64,000 bases of DNA from Mermis nigrescens (Eukaryota; Nematoda; Enoplea; Mermithida; Mermithidae), in contig JAVLUZ010000190.1 of the NCBI GenBank assembly GCA_036768485.1, forward strand, positions 386,751 to 450,750, given 5' to 3'. The position numbers were made by a program, and so were the translations under genes. The first letter of the stretch is position 1; each line of letters opens with the position of its first letter. Shown in pieces: positions 1-11,700 of the stretch. Below the pieces are notes generated by a model. The model was not told the DNA's origin, searched no databases, and worked only from the letters and a program-made list of their open reading frames with translations.

Positions 1-540
1 GATTACGTGACTGAGTAACATGTTCGCTCACTCGTTGAGGCTAAAACGTTTCGACGAGCTTTCCTAAAATATCTTACGAATACATTTAAAAATTATAGGC
101 GCGCGGAAGATAAAAACGTTGAATACAGTAAGAAAATGTTTGACTACTTAGAAAAAGAAAATCTTTTAAAAAGATACATAAATCAATCTTTTGTCACAAT
201 ATCATGTCGTGTAAACTGAATTATTCTCAGCTACTTGACATCACAAAACCATAAGTGTTGCAGAATATATCAAATGTACTACACGCAATGTTTATGTAAA
301 CTTTGTTACTGTAGCTCGACTGGATCGGCTACAAATCGCTGGCGGTGAAATTCTACATAGGATCAGTAATTCTATGCCATGCTTAAAAAACTTGATGCTT
401 ATTAAGAAAGCTTGCCTCGTACTTCTATTCAAAGGGCGCGCATTGGATACTGTATACAATTTCTTGCTTGAAAGCATGGAACAACAACGACTACTCAGTT
501 CACTAGTTTCTTAACAATTACGAGCATACACCGGTCCGTA
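1..540. other. No recognisable feature
   Basis: AT-rich DNA with frequent stops in all frames. No RING-type cysteine pattern, tRNA or repeat shared with the rest of the window was seen. It lies in the intron upstream of the B-box 1 exon. Confidence 0.5.
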
Positions 541-1240
541 TCCAAAATGTTATTTCGGAGGGTGGCAAAAATTTTGAGGTCAGATAACTCGAGAATCATT
601 GGGAGATGGGCAAAGCATTTTTAAGTGTATTTCGATGAGATCTCTGCAATGGTAAAGAAACATTTCAAAAATTCACTTTTATCTCATACTCATATTACAC
701 ACATATATCGTTTAAATAATCTACACAACCGATTTCCTATCATCCAATCGACAATAATTTCATAGCTTCCATCTTTGTATTTAATCTTTATGTTTTACAA
801 AGATAAATACAGAAAATGAATAATTCGGCGCGAAGCGTCGAAAAAATTCGACATAATCTACACGTTTAACTCGAATCTGAGCGATTTAGGGCGGGCTAAA
901 CGATAGAAACTGTATATAAGCAATAAATCCGGCGCGAAGCGCCGGAAAGTTATGAGTTTACCAGCTCAAAAGTCTACGTCAATAACCTGTTTTGGTGGTG
1001 TTTTAGGCCTGCTTCGAGAATTTTTCCTTTTTGACGAACCCTTGTATGTTTCAAAAGTTATTTTGTATTTTCTAAGGGGGCGCCCCCCTTCCTCCTGAAT
1101 TCGGACCAGAGCATACATGTGCAGCATGGCAATTCTGGGGGTCAAGCCCAAAAATTTTTTAAAAAGTCCCTTTTTGGGTTTAAAACGATGGGTACACATC
1201 GAAAACACTGTTTTTGACGTTTCAGACAATGCTCGTTCTT
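541..1240 (+). repeat. Dispersed repeat with GCGAAGC hairpins (empty-site copy)
   Basis: Shares sequence with 56205-56670 plus 59334-59640 (AGATWWCTCGAGAAYCATTRGGAGAT, then ATAAATCCGGCG, then CCTGTTTTGGYGGTG). Two GGCGCGAAGCG hairpin motifs lie at 827 and 931. Around 950-965 the repeat is uninterrupted (TTATGAGTTTACCAGCTCA), whereas the 56-kb copy has a 2.7-kb insertion at that point. Confidence 0.65.
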
Positions 1241-1254
1241 TCTAGAACCTGGGC

Positions 1255-1550
1255 GTGGGGAGGTTTGGGGGTATGCACCCACACCCCCCCCCCCCCGAGA
1301 AACCAAAACTCCCCCTCCCCCAGAAATCAATTTTTGAAATTTTTTTGTTGGTTTTTTCGCAATTTTTCGATACCAATGGATAGTGCTCGATGAGAAACGT
1401 TGAAAAATTGTGTTTTTCGCCCTACCACCATTTTTAAGGCCATTTTTTGACCTTTGAAAAATCTTGCACCCCATTCCCCAGAATTTTCTTGCTGCCCACG
1501 TATGGTCGGAGCCATTTTGTGGGGGTCAGTAGCCATTATGCGGGGTCAAA
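1255..1550 (+). repeat. G/C-tract MITE-like repeat
   Basis: Starts with a GTGGGGAGGTTTGGGGGTATGCACCC block and a C-run, has a conserved interior (CCAATGGATAGTGCTCGATGAGAAACGTTGAAAAA) and ends in CCCCAGAATT...GCTGCCCACGTATGG. The same family occurs at 18533-18770, 57725-58210 and 60810-61100. Confidence 0.65.
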
Positions 1551-2639
1551 CCTCCCCACCCTCAAGAGCATGTATGATTACGAGCCTGTTGCTTTGAAGT
1601 TATTTTAGAAAGAATTTGATATTTTTCGTAAGTTTTTTCCATTTTAAGGAGGAAAACAAAAATGAAAGGTAGGTACATATTATACTAGAACGTGAGAATT
1701 ATGATTCGCTTGCGGGTCTCGCTGCATGTGTTGCTGATAAGAGTCAAAATAAAAAATATGTCAAGTACCTACTTCATCGTCACTGACTTCTGACATGTTC
1801 AATGACATTGATGGTTGGATAAATACTTGGTCATTTGATTTTGTAGAAGCATGTCAGTGTTTGAACAGAAAGTGTTAATGCGCAAATCAGCGTCTCCAGT
1901 AAGGAAGAAAGGCGCGCACAAAAATGACACTTACCTAAATTACAGAAATGGCAGCAAATGCTGACCCCTATACCTTTGAGTTAATATAAAGTTGTGAAAA
2001 TGATTTTTTCAGTGAATGAAAAGTGACTTGATATTGACTATATAGTCGCTTACTGCATTTATTGACGACCATAGCTGCACAGCACGGGCATTCTGTCGAT
2101 TCGCTCCAGTCTAAATGGTCGATCAGTTGGAAGGTTCTATTGTGCTAAGAGAGCCTCAAAATTGGTTTAAACATTTCCTAAATTATCAGTTTTTGGCCTA
2201 TGTTAAGCACTTTGCAATGAATTTTTCTGTTTTTGTCTTAATATTGTTTTTTCTCAGAAAGTTTTATCATTTTACTTCTAGGATCTAGATCACACATGGA
2301 CGTGGGGGATTAGACCCTCCCCCTAAAATCCAGTACACCCTAAGAATTGAATTTTTGTCATTTTCTGGAATTTTGGCCAGTTTACAGAACTCAGACCGCC
2401 AGAATTCGGCTGCTGCCCACCTATGAACTAGAAATTTGAATCAATGAGTATGTCCGTTTGAGACGCAACTAATCGTAAAAAATCTGCTTCTGCATTCTTA
2501 CAAAACATGAAATTTTCTGATAGCAATCGGTTCTATGTTTTTAGTTTTACAGTTTCTCTATATCATATAAAATACTTTGTTTAGAATTTTTTAGGTGCTT
2601 ACATGATTTTTCGGAGTAATTGAATTAAAGGTTTTTTAG
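1551..2639. other. Intron sequence upstream of B-box 1 exon
   Basis: Contains a short CACATGGACGTGGGGG...GCTGCCCACCTATG repeat (2292-2424) related to the G/C-tract family and to one at 48403-48540. No exon with the phase needed to enter 2640 was found. Confidence 0.5.
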
Positions 2640-2766
2640 GTGCAATAATTGCTCAGACGATTCTGTGGCTAAGTTTAAATGTACGGACTGTAATGATTTA
2701 CTATGCTCTGAATGCGGCCGCGCTCATCAAAGAGTCAAGCTAACAAAGGATCACACCTTAATAGAG
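2640..2766 (+). CDS. TRIM33/TRIM24-like (TIF1): TIF1-like exon: B-box 1 zinc finger
   Basis: Acceptor TTTTTTAG, donor GAG|GTATGC. The frame begins with the last base of a split codon at 2640. It encodes CNNC, CTDC and CSEC cysteine pairs followed by AHQRVKLTKDHT, the hallmark end of the first TIF1 B-box (AHQRVKYTKDHT in vertebrates). A stop lies in frame 12 bases upstream, so the exon cannot extend left, and the preceding exon must end in phase 2. No such RING exon was found in 1-2639. Confidence 0.92.
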
Positions 2767-5700
2767 GTATGCTTTGTTGCTTAATTTTTTCGAATCATAT
2801 TATTTTAATACATTTTGTCGCATGGATTGTGAATAGTATTGCGATTATCTAATCGATATTAATTTTATTGCATGCTTTAGTGATGTGGATTTCAATTTTG
2901 CCAAGTACTTTTCATGTGAAATACCCCGATCATTTTTATCCTACAGTCAGCCGGATTTGAATGAAAATTAATGATTGCGAAAATGTGTTTAATATACGAC
3001 TTTCGGTTGCTTTAGTTTCCTTATATCTAAAAATTCTCTGTTATGCAAAAAAAGTGTGTCAATCTGTTTTTTGTGCTGGATACTGCGAAAAGAATGTATT
3101 ATAAGTCCTTTTATTGGTTACATAGGTACGTGCATGATCTTGGGGGTGGGGTTGGGGTTTTCACCCACACAACCCTCAGAAAGGTTTCATAACCCCAGAC
3201 ATTCCCCCCAGAATTCATGATTTCCCGAAAATTCGTAAAATGGGTGATGTCTTAAGCGCTTTTAGCTGTCTGTTCGTCCAAAAGTCTTAAATTTTCGCGC
3301 TTCGTATCATATACTCGTTAGTTGATTATACATACTTGGATCAATTTATTCATTTTTTTGATATTTTCTCGAAATTTTTCATTGTTTTTGCGTTATAAAA
3401 AGATAGAGCATCGTCAAAAATGTCATAAATGATTTTACAAGCCCACTAAAATTCGTATTTCTGTGCATGTCAGGTAACATACATTTCAAAATGACGTTTT
3501 GATCATATTTGAAAGGCGGCTTGTAGTATATAAAGGATTCCCTTGCTTAGAAAATTGAAGCAAAACTACAATGTGGTAAAAATAATACGTGATTTTACTG
3601 TTTTTGGTTCAAAATGAAAGACATAACTTGGAGAACGAAAGAACGATAATTTTTAAGGAGGTATTTACGATGAAGATTAGGGTGAAATATCTTGATTTAT
3701 CTATTAGATGACAGCGTGACATTTTTGAAGATGGACGCATTTGAACCGTTGCTCTTTTACGATTCAAAAGTTATGCTTCCTACATGAATTATATATTAAC
3801 ATCTTTGTGACAAAAATAACGTTTTATTGGGTACCTTTTCTTCCCTATCACGTTTTATTAGCTTGAGGCGTATGATAATAAGTTGGGCGAGGTTAAATGT
3901 TCAATACACTGTGGTGAAGATCTACATTGGTTTTGTATAACGTGCGAGCAGAGAACATGCCGTAATTGTCAACTGGAATCGCATTCGGGCCATCAGTACA
4001 AGTCATTAGAAGTTAGTGTGGTTTCTATAGAAATATTTAAATTAAGCATATGCTTTAATATTAAAATAGGAAGTTATCAATACGACAAAATTGAATAGTA
4101 AAAAGGTAAAAGATGGTTTTTTTATTGTGCTATACGTATGCCAAGGTAAATTTTGGTTCTTCTGCCATATTTTTTCCAGGACTTATTTGAGGGAGTAGCT
4201 GATTGGTGTATTCTTCAATTCGAATATTTTTGAGCGTAGGTATTTTTATCACGTTTTATTAGCTCGTTATAATCGGCTCAAGCCAGGCAGCTTTGACCAC
4301 TGACGTTCTAGGGGCTAATAATACGAAATTCCGGGGTAAAATGACTACCCTAGCCGAATGATTTTGAGGATAATTATATGATCCTAATTGATATAGATTA
4401 TCAGGCAATTTGCGTGAAGTATGGGTTCAGTTTAGGGATGGCCATGGTGTAATTCATGTTTGCTGGCTTACGATCGAAGCTTGTGCACGTTAGATTTCAG
4501 CAAATCTTTATTGTTCAATTTTACACGTGTTTCTCTCCTTACAATTGTGTCCTTTCAACTGCACTTAATTCGCCTATTCGTTTCTAGGAAAATGCGGCTG
4601 AATGTATCAAAGAAATGAAAACCACGAGCGATTCAATTTCAATAAAAATCACTCAGCTCGATCAAACTTCGTTGGTCATTGACCAGAAGTTGAGCGAGTT
4701 GAGTCAGTGTGAGGAAACTTCGCATAAAGAGCTTGGAAAAGCTATTGAAACAGTTCATCAAGCACTTATCAATCAAGGCCATATTTGCTACCAACAACTA
4801 CAAAGAATCACGGGTGATAAGAGGAATTTGTACGCAAGGCTGAAGAAATACACGGAGAATACAGTTTTAATGCTCAGACAAGTGTGCCCAATTTATTTTA
4901 ACATAATTAGCTAATATTAACCTTGTTTCATAAAAACCACGCGTGAAAAATTGCATATTCTTTCATGAAAGCTATAAATACTTAAAACGTATATGTAGCA
5001 TAGCTGAAGATCTAGTTTTTTGACATATAATAATTATTTTTTTGTGATGAACACTCTGAAACACCAACAAAATGCAGAATAATATTAATCGATTTTTCAG
5101 TATTTTGAGATGTGATTTCGCCATTCCTTTTTCACTTATACGTCCTTAAACGTATCGCTAATTTGGCTGACAACGATCGAACAACTAAAGGTGATTGCTG
5201 AAGCAAGCTTGAGTAGCTTGTTTGCAATTGCACATTTTTGATGAGCGTCATTAATTAGAAATAAAAATCCATTTGAATTATTAGGGAAGAGAAAAAATCG
5301 TGTATATAGCTTTTTTATGTTTAAACTTTTCCCTGTCAATAGCGTCGTAGTTAGAGAAAGATGGTCGCAGTCAAAAACTGCGAAAAATTTTATACGTTAA
5401 CAATATGGGAAATATGGCAATCAGTGGCGGATCTAGTATTTTCCTAAGGGGGCGGTACCCCTAAGGGGGAGCGGAACCCTGACTTGGGCGGAAAAATTAG
5501 CCGTTTTAACCAGAAAATCGCTAAAAATCGCTCAAAAATCCTTAATTTTGCGCACTATTTTGGGCCAATGGGGGGGCGGCCGCCCCCTAAATCCGCCCCC
5601 TAAATCCGCCCCTGATGGCAATGTTTTAAAAGCTGAAATTTTGCGCTTTGCTTTTTATGTAGTGCTTCTCTTTGTTACGCTGTCTTTGCGACTAATGTAC

Positions 5701-8700
5701 TAATAATTCTATTTTTTTCAAAATTTTCATCTGATTCATCGAATCATATTTATAAACCAGGATTGAGACGCACAGCCAACTTGAACACAACTGCTATCTT
5801 TCACAACCGCTAATGTATGCAATATGAGTCTTGCATGACATAACGCGGAATAAGTTATTCATGGGATAATCCCTATTCCAGGAATAGCTATTCTCGTAAT
5901 AAATGTTGTTCTGGAGGTAGCTATTCCTAGCAACTTGTTGATTATACTACCTACTGCATGAATTTTATAAATCACTTCACTGCTTTTTAGGTATTTTTAG
6001 TATTACATGATCGAAAAATAATAAAAATCTCTTTATCAAAGAGCTCAACAAGACGAACCACACTCTTGGGGTTAACGCGCAAGTAGAATGATTTATGTAT
6101 ATTTTTCGATCGTAAATATGCTCAGGCGAGAGAAACAATATTAAATTTATGGATAGAAATTAATGAAATATCTAATTAAAAAAATTTATGTTATTTACAC
6201 CTTTGTACTGAATTCGAAACGATTTTTACCACTATTCCGCTGTCTCACACCTGCTTTGACCAGGTATAAAATGGCGGAATAAAAGAGTTCGTTTTTATTT
6301 TCGAGATAATTTATTCCGCCTTTAGTCATGCTATTTATTTTTGTTCCACCGTTTTATAACAAGATTAGCGTTTGGAACAGCACTGTTTCGCGTTATGTTG
6401 TGCCAACTTTCTTCTTGGAATAACAGTTTATTCCGAGTACTGTAATACCAAAATATTTTATTCCGTCCTCTTATTCCACTATTTTATCCTGGAATAGCGC
6501 TATTCCGCTTTCTGTCATACGACTCCGTATGTAATACTTACATGGCAAAACTAGTGCATAAGTGCTTAGCTATGAATAATATTGAATTATCGTGGAGGCG
6601 TGCACCGTGACGAAAAATGGGGTTATAGGTGAAGCAGTAAGTTAATGAGTCAGATAGTAATGTTTGCATCCATTGGCGGTTTTCCTAAAAGTGTCAAACA
6701 TTGTCCGAAAATTCTTGCATTATGCTCAAAGTACCGGTTTTTGCTGTCTTTTGATAGACGGAATTATTTCTGATGCGAATAAAGTGAAAAATTTTCGAAA
6801 TTTCTCGAAGTTTTTTAATGGAAAACTTGCAAAATTAATGCAGAAATCGACAAATCGCTAAAAAAACTCGATAAAAATCATTGTAGGAGATACAGAATCA
6901 TTGTTCTGTACGAAAACTACTCTTCTTACGTACATTTAAGAGTTTTAGAGGCCAAGACAGCAAATGCCACTAGCAAGAAAAAATGTTCCGATGGAGCAAA
7001 AAAGGTGAATATACTTGGATTTCTTCATTCTTAAGTATGCAAAAGGAGGGGACTAGGGAAAATTTCCCTATATGCGCAAAAGCCTTAAGTTTGTGCTAAA
7101 CAGTTAGACTTCCTATAAACTACGCAAAAATCGAAGTATATTCTGCGGCTTATGCCTGATTCTGTAGACTGAAGTGCGTTGGTCTGGAAGTGTAAAGTTT
7201 ACTCCGATAATCTTGATTTCCATCAGAGCATTGTGGAAGGTAAGGAAATAAATTATAAATCAATTGTTTAACAAACATGAAAGCTTTTCAATTTTTCTCT
7301 GCGAAACTGACGAATTTTTTGTTACTAAAACTTGATTTTTCACAGGCCGCAGAATATACTTCGATTTTTGTGTTGTTTAGAGAAAGTCTAACTGTTTAGC
7401 ATATTCTTACGGCTTTTGCGCGCATAAGGAAATTTTCCCTAGTACCCCCTTTAACATCCTCAAAAATAAAGAAATCCAAGTATATTCACCTTTTTTTGCG
7501 CTCCACCGAAGAATTTTGGCTTGCTAGTATTCTACTTTTTTCAGCATGATTTCGTTCTTAAACACTGCATTCTCATTACAAAAAAAGGCCTGACTAAGCT
7601 TAATCAGAGGAAAAAACCTACGTAAAAGTCCCTGTTGGATCGATTTAAAAATTGGCGAAAATATTTTTTTAATGTATTTCAAACCAGAAATGCTCGAGGA
7701 GACTCAAATCCAGAACCTGCATAAGCAAAGATTAATGGTATCAATTTTTTATTTTTTGTTCAACAGTTTATAGCTTCAATATTAAGTCTTGACATTGAAA
7801 GCAAGATTTAATGGTAGGCAAACAATTTATTGAATTAAAATTTACGCCAACGGCATGACTAACCTTTAAAGTAAAATCCTGCATCGTTAGAAACAGTAAG
7901 CGAAAGCCAGGCATGGCAACAAACACATTAGTGCGCAAACCAACGCAATGATGTGTCGGCCTCCAAAAATTGCATGCAATTGAATCATACACGAGAAAGC
8001 AAGAAAAATTAGTAGTCGAGCAAGTGAACATGAACGATTCCGGCCACAAATCAACAATCCGGTCGACGCGTCAGCAAATGCAGACAATTTAAGAAAATTT
8101 ATGAGCCGCATACATTCCAAAAAGACAGATATAAATTTGCATAGATTTTAACAAGAGAAAAATATTGGAATCGCTTTGATAAAGACAGCGCATACAAATT
8201 ATTATTATTATGAAGTAGTTTGCAGGTAGTATTTTGAAAAATGTTACACATTCCAGTTAACCTTCAAAACAGTGTATGTTTGCGACTAAAACTGATTAAA
8301 GATGAGTTAAAAATCTTTGAAATTAAAAACTGATCAAAAATATAATATATGGAGTTAAATATTGGCATTAGCAAAGATGTGCATAATTCAAACTTCGCCT
8401 CTTCACAGCTCAACAACCTTCGGCTGTAGAAAAGTTTAAAGGTCAGATTAGTTATTCTGACGTTAGGGATATCATTTTTAACAAGTATGACAATACCCAA
8501 TGCTCTGGGCAGAAAAGTGCTTCTCAGTGTAAACTTTACATTTGCGCTAACAATGCAATATTGGGTGGATAGAAACAAAATAAAATAGGATGTGTATCGC
8601 TTAAGTAAGGGCACATTTCAAGCATAATCAGCATCTTCCGTTTACTTAGCGGAGTAGCTGAAGAAATTTATTTTTCCGTCTCGAACCTTTTACACTAAAA

Positions 8701-11700
8701 TGATCACAGATCAAGAAATATTGCGTTGAAAACAAGAACATTTTGGTTTTGAGATATTGTAACCTTCTACATTATAAAACTAATTGGACTACGCAGAAAC
8801 CGCAATTGAGTTAGGTTAGCTTTAGGTCACGCAAAGAGTAAAAACACATATACTTTACACTTTTGTGCAAAAACATTGAGTGTAAAGAAATTTCAAGGTC
8901 AGATTCGTAATCTACAACTCAGGGGCAACATTTAAAAAAATTGGCTCTTCGCAAATTATTTGATTTTTCGGTTTACACTTTACACAGTTATTGCTAACTC
9001 GGTATTGAGTGTAAACAAATGAAAAATCAACATCGAGTTTTTTAATTATCTATTGATAAAAAACCGCACCACCCAGGTGTGTGCCGTTGTTGCTGTGAGG
9101 GAGAGGGACACAAAATTTGCACTCACCGTGATTAACATAAGAAAAAAGGGTGGCCTAGTATATTATAGGTAGCGCTATCGTGCTACCTATGATCAAGGAG
9201 TACTATCCTGGCGCGGAGCGACGAAAAAATCTGAAAAATGATGTTAAAAATGGCTAAAATCATCAAAAAATACATATCTATTCTTCATTGCGCCAAAATA
9301 GTTTTTTCGGCCTCCCAGTGTTTGTATCATAACAAATTATTTCAGCATTTTCGCCAGTTAAATTGTGTAATTTTTTCGGATTGTGGCGGCAAAGTAGTAG
9401 CATTTAAAGTAGCGAAGAACTGCATTACAGTGCATGAAAGGCAAGGGAAGCGGCAGAATTCATTTGTTTGTGAATAACGCTTGCCCATTTAGTACCTATT
9501 CATTTTGTGCGTCGAACGTTTAATATAGATGCAAAAAAGTTTTTCGCTTCCTAATCTAGCGGTATTTAAATAAATCATCAAAGAAATAAAACGGTGCTTA
9601 AAATTTGAATGGTACGCATTTCCGGACAAACTTTAGCAAAGCCGTATATTAACTGAATGCAATTAAGTATGTAAATGACTGGAAATAGCTTAATGATGAA
9701 TAGTATGTAATCTAGATTGACAGAATGCAGCCTATCAGGCCAAATTTGCACAATCACCTCTTTAATGTATTGTATGTCTACCACTGAATGCAAACGAATC
9801 TCAGATCAGATTCATTATCCTGATATAATGGCGAACACTTAAAAAAGGATAGTTATTAGTTGCAAGCAAGTATAGATTTACAGCAAGACCAGTCTGTATG
9901 TAAGCCGTACGTGTTCTTGCGATCTTAGACCCAATGGCTACTGACCACCGCAAATGGGTTTGACCCCTAGAATTTTCAATTTTCGAAATAGCATAGAAAA
10001 GTGTTATTTTTAAGCGTTTTTAGCCCACTTTTAACTCAAAAGTGTCGAATAATACTCATTTGCTTGACAATATTTAATTCAATTACTAGTTTTTTTAAAT
10101 TTTTTCGGAGTTTTTCTTGTCTTTATGTTCTAGAACGAAAGAACATCGCTTAAAACGTCAAAAACAGTTGAATTGTACCCATCGCCTTTTAAACCATGGA
10201 AGGCACCTTTTAAAAATTTTCAGGAGCTGACCCTTTCTCCCCAGAATTTATATGCTGTAAATGTAAGGGGTCAGGCGGTCTGTGAGGGTCAGCCAGAGAG
10301 CTTTTGCGAGCCAAAATGGCCTCCTAAACTGATATAACAGTGTAAGAAAATTGTTAATTCACTGATTCTGATCAATTCCAAGAACTTTCGCAGAAAGTTT
10401 TAGATTCTCATGTATTTTTGGTCTTCATTTTTCCTTGTTTTTCCTAGAAAATTTTCTATTTTTCATTTCCGAAATCTCCACGGGCATGATTGGTTTTATG
10501 CTTAGCATGATCGATCGGGGAAGGGGTCAGCCGGTCTGGGGTCAAAAATTGGGCTTTTTGGGCTAAAATGACCTCAACAACAAATAGCGTTAAAACTACG
10601 TTATTACACACTTATTGATCAATTTAGAGCGCTTTTGAAGAAAATTTTCAATTTCCAACCATTTTTAGTCTTCATTTTGCCTCATTTTCCCCAAAAAATT
10701 TTCTATTTTTTTCATTCTAGGGGTTTAGACCCCAAACCCCTTATATTTTTCTATGAGTACAAGCACATTGTAGGTATGCGTTTACCTATGATTTTGTCGG
10801 CTCTGTACCCTTTTTATTTAATAAAACCGTTTTTAGGCACTTTATTTCAATGATATAGCCGCTGAATGCCCGAAAAAAAATTTGTTACGCAGTGCTTCAC
10901 AAATGATTAGCCGTGTAAATAGTCGTTTCGAAACAATACGTCAGGCGATGAAATCGGATTTAGTTCAATTGCCACTTGTGTTCAAAATTGACTTGCATGT
11001 CGATACAACGTCAATTAGAAACGAGATAGCAAAGTTTGGCCTTGTGAGCGTTCCTAAGTCTGATGTTCCTGCGGGGTCTTTCCATCAGGGTCTCTTCATG
11101 AGCTCTGTGTCAAGTGAACAACCAGGGCAGAATCAGCAATTGTATAACAATCTTGCTGGTCAGTGGAATTTGAGACGGGACTCCACTATTGGCCAGCCGT
11201 CCGTTTCATTTAAAAGTCAGCAATCCATTTGCACCAGTGCTAGTCAAGTAAGTCAATCGCAAGAGCAGATTAAAACAAGATCTGGCGCCAAAAAGGGGCG
11301 ACGTTCTAGCAAACAGCCGCAACAGGGTCCATCGGGACTTCCCCTTCAACAGCAGGCATTGCAAAGCCCTCAAGCAGACGTACTCAATAATATAGCGCAG
11401 ACTTTCCAAACACCACCCAGCTACTTTCAACAGCAACAGAACCTTCATTTGTCGCAGTATAATCAATATCAGCAGAATGTTCCTTGTCAGCCTCAAATGA
11501 TGCCTAATGAGCAACACTCACAAATAATTCACAACAATCAGGCACTGCACGCTTCGACGCAAGCGAATGCTTTTGTCCGTCAGGGATTAATAACACGTGC
11601 ATCACCGCCTTTTATGTGGCAGGCAAGGCAAGCTGGACAAGCTAACAACTCAACCAACCCATTTTATAATCTGACAGGTGCTATACAAAGACCAATGACT

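Larger units (their letters stand above)
4882..10836 (+). other. 6-kb intron of the TIF1-like gene, filled with transposons
   Basis: No coding exon was recognised. Contents in order: a 193-bp hAT MITE (5422-5614), a GGAATAG-rich element with a 9-bp target duplication (5824-6526), an hAT-like remnant (about 6661-9480) broken by a Helitron-like element (6970-9192), and two copies of a GGGGTCAGCCGGTCTG repeat (about 9930-10330 and 10480-10760). The flanking exons are phase 0 and their protein reads continuously, so a missing exon is not required. Confidence 0.7.

Noticed and set aside
1847..1898. Possible 5' exon: TTTTGTAG acceptor, ATG, 16 codons, GTAAGG donor
   Set aside because: It ends in phase 0, whereas the exon at 2640 needs a phase-2 partner; the content has no RING cysteines and the segment is short.
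7343..7527. Independent second Helitron ending here in plus orientation
   Set aside because: The same inner arm occurs at the same relative place in other copies, so it is part of the element's structure rather than a separate insertion.
8264..8614. 116-codon minus-strand open frame
   Set aside because: Within Helitron-like non-coding sequence, not preserved at the equivalent positions of the other copies.
11206..11517. Minus-strand 103-codon open frame
   Set aside because: Antisense shadow of the Gln-rich exon; Leu-rich because CAG/CAA reads as Leu on the other strand.
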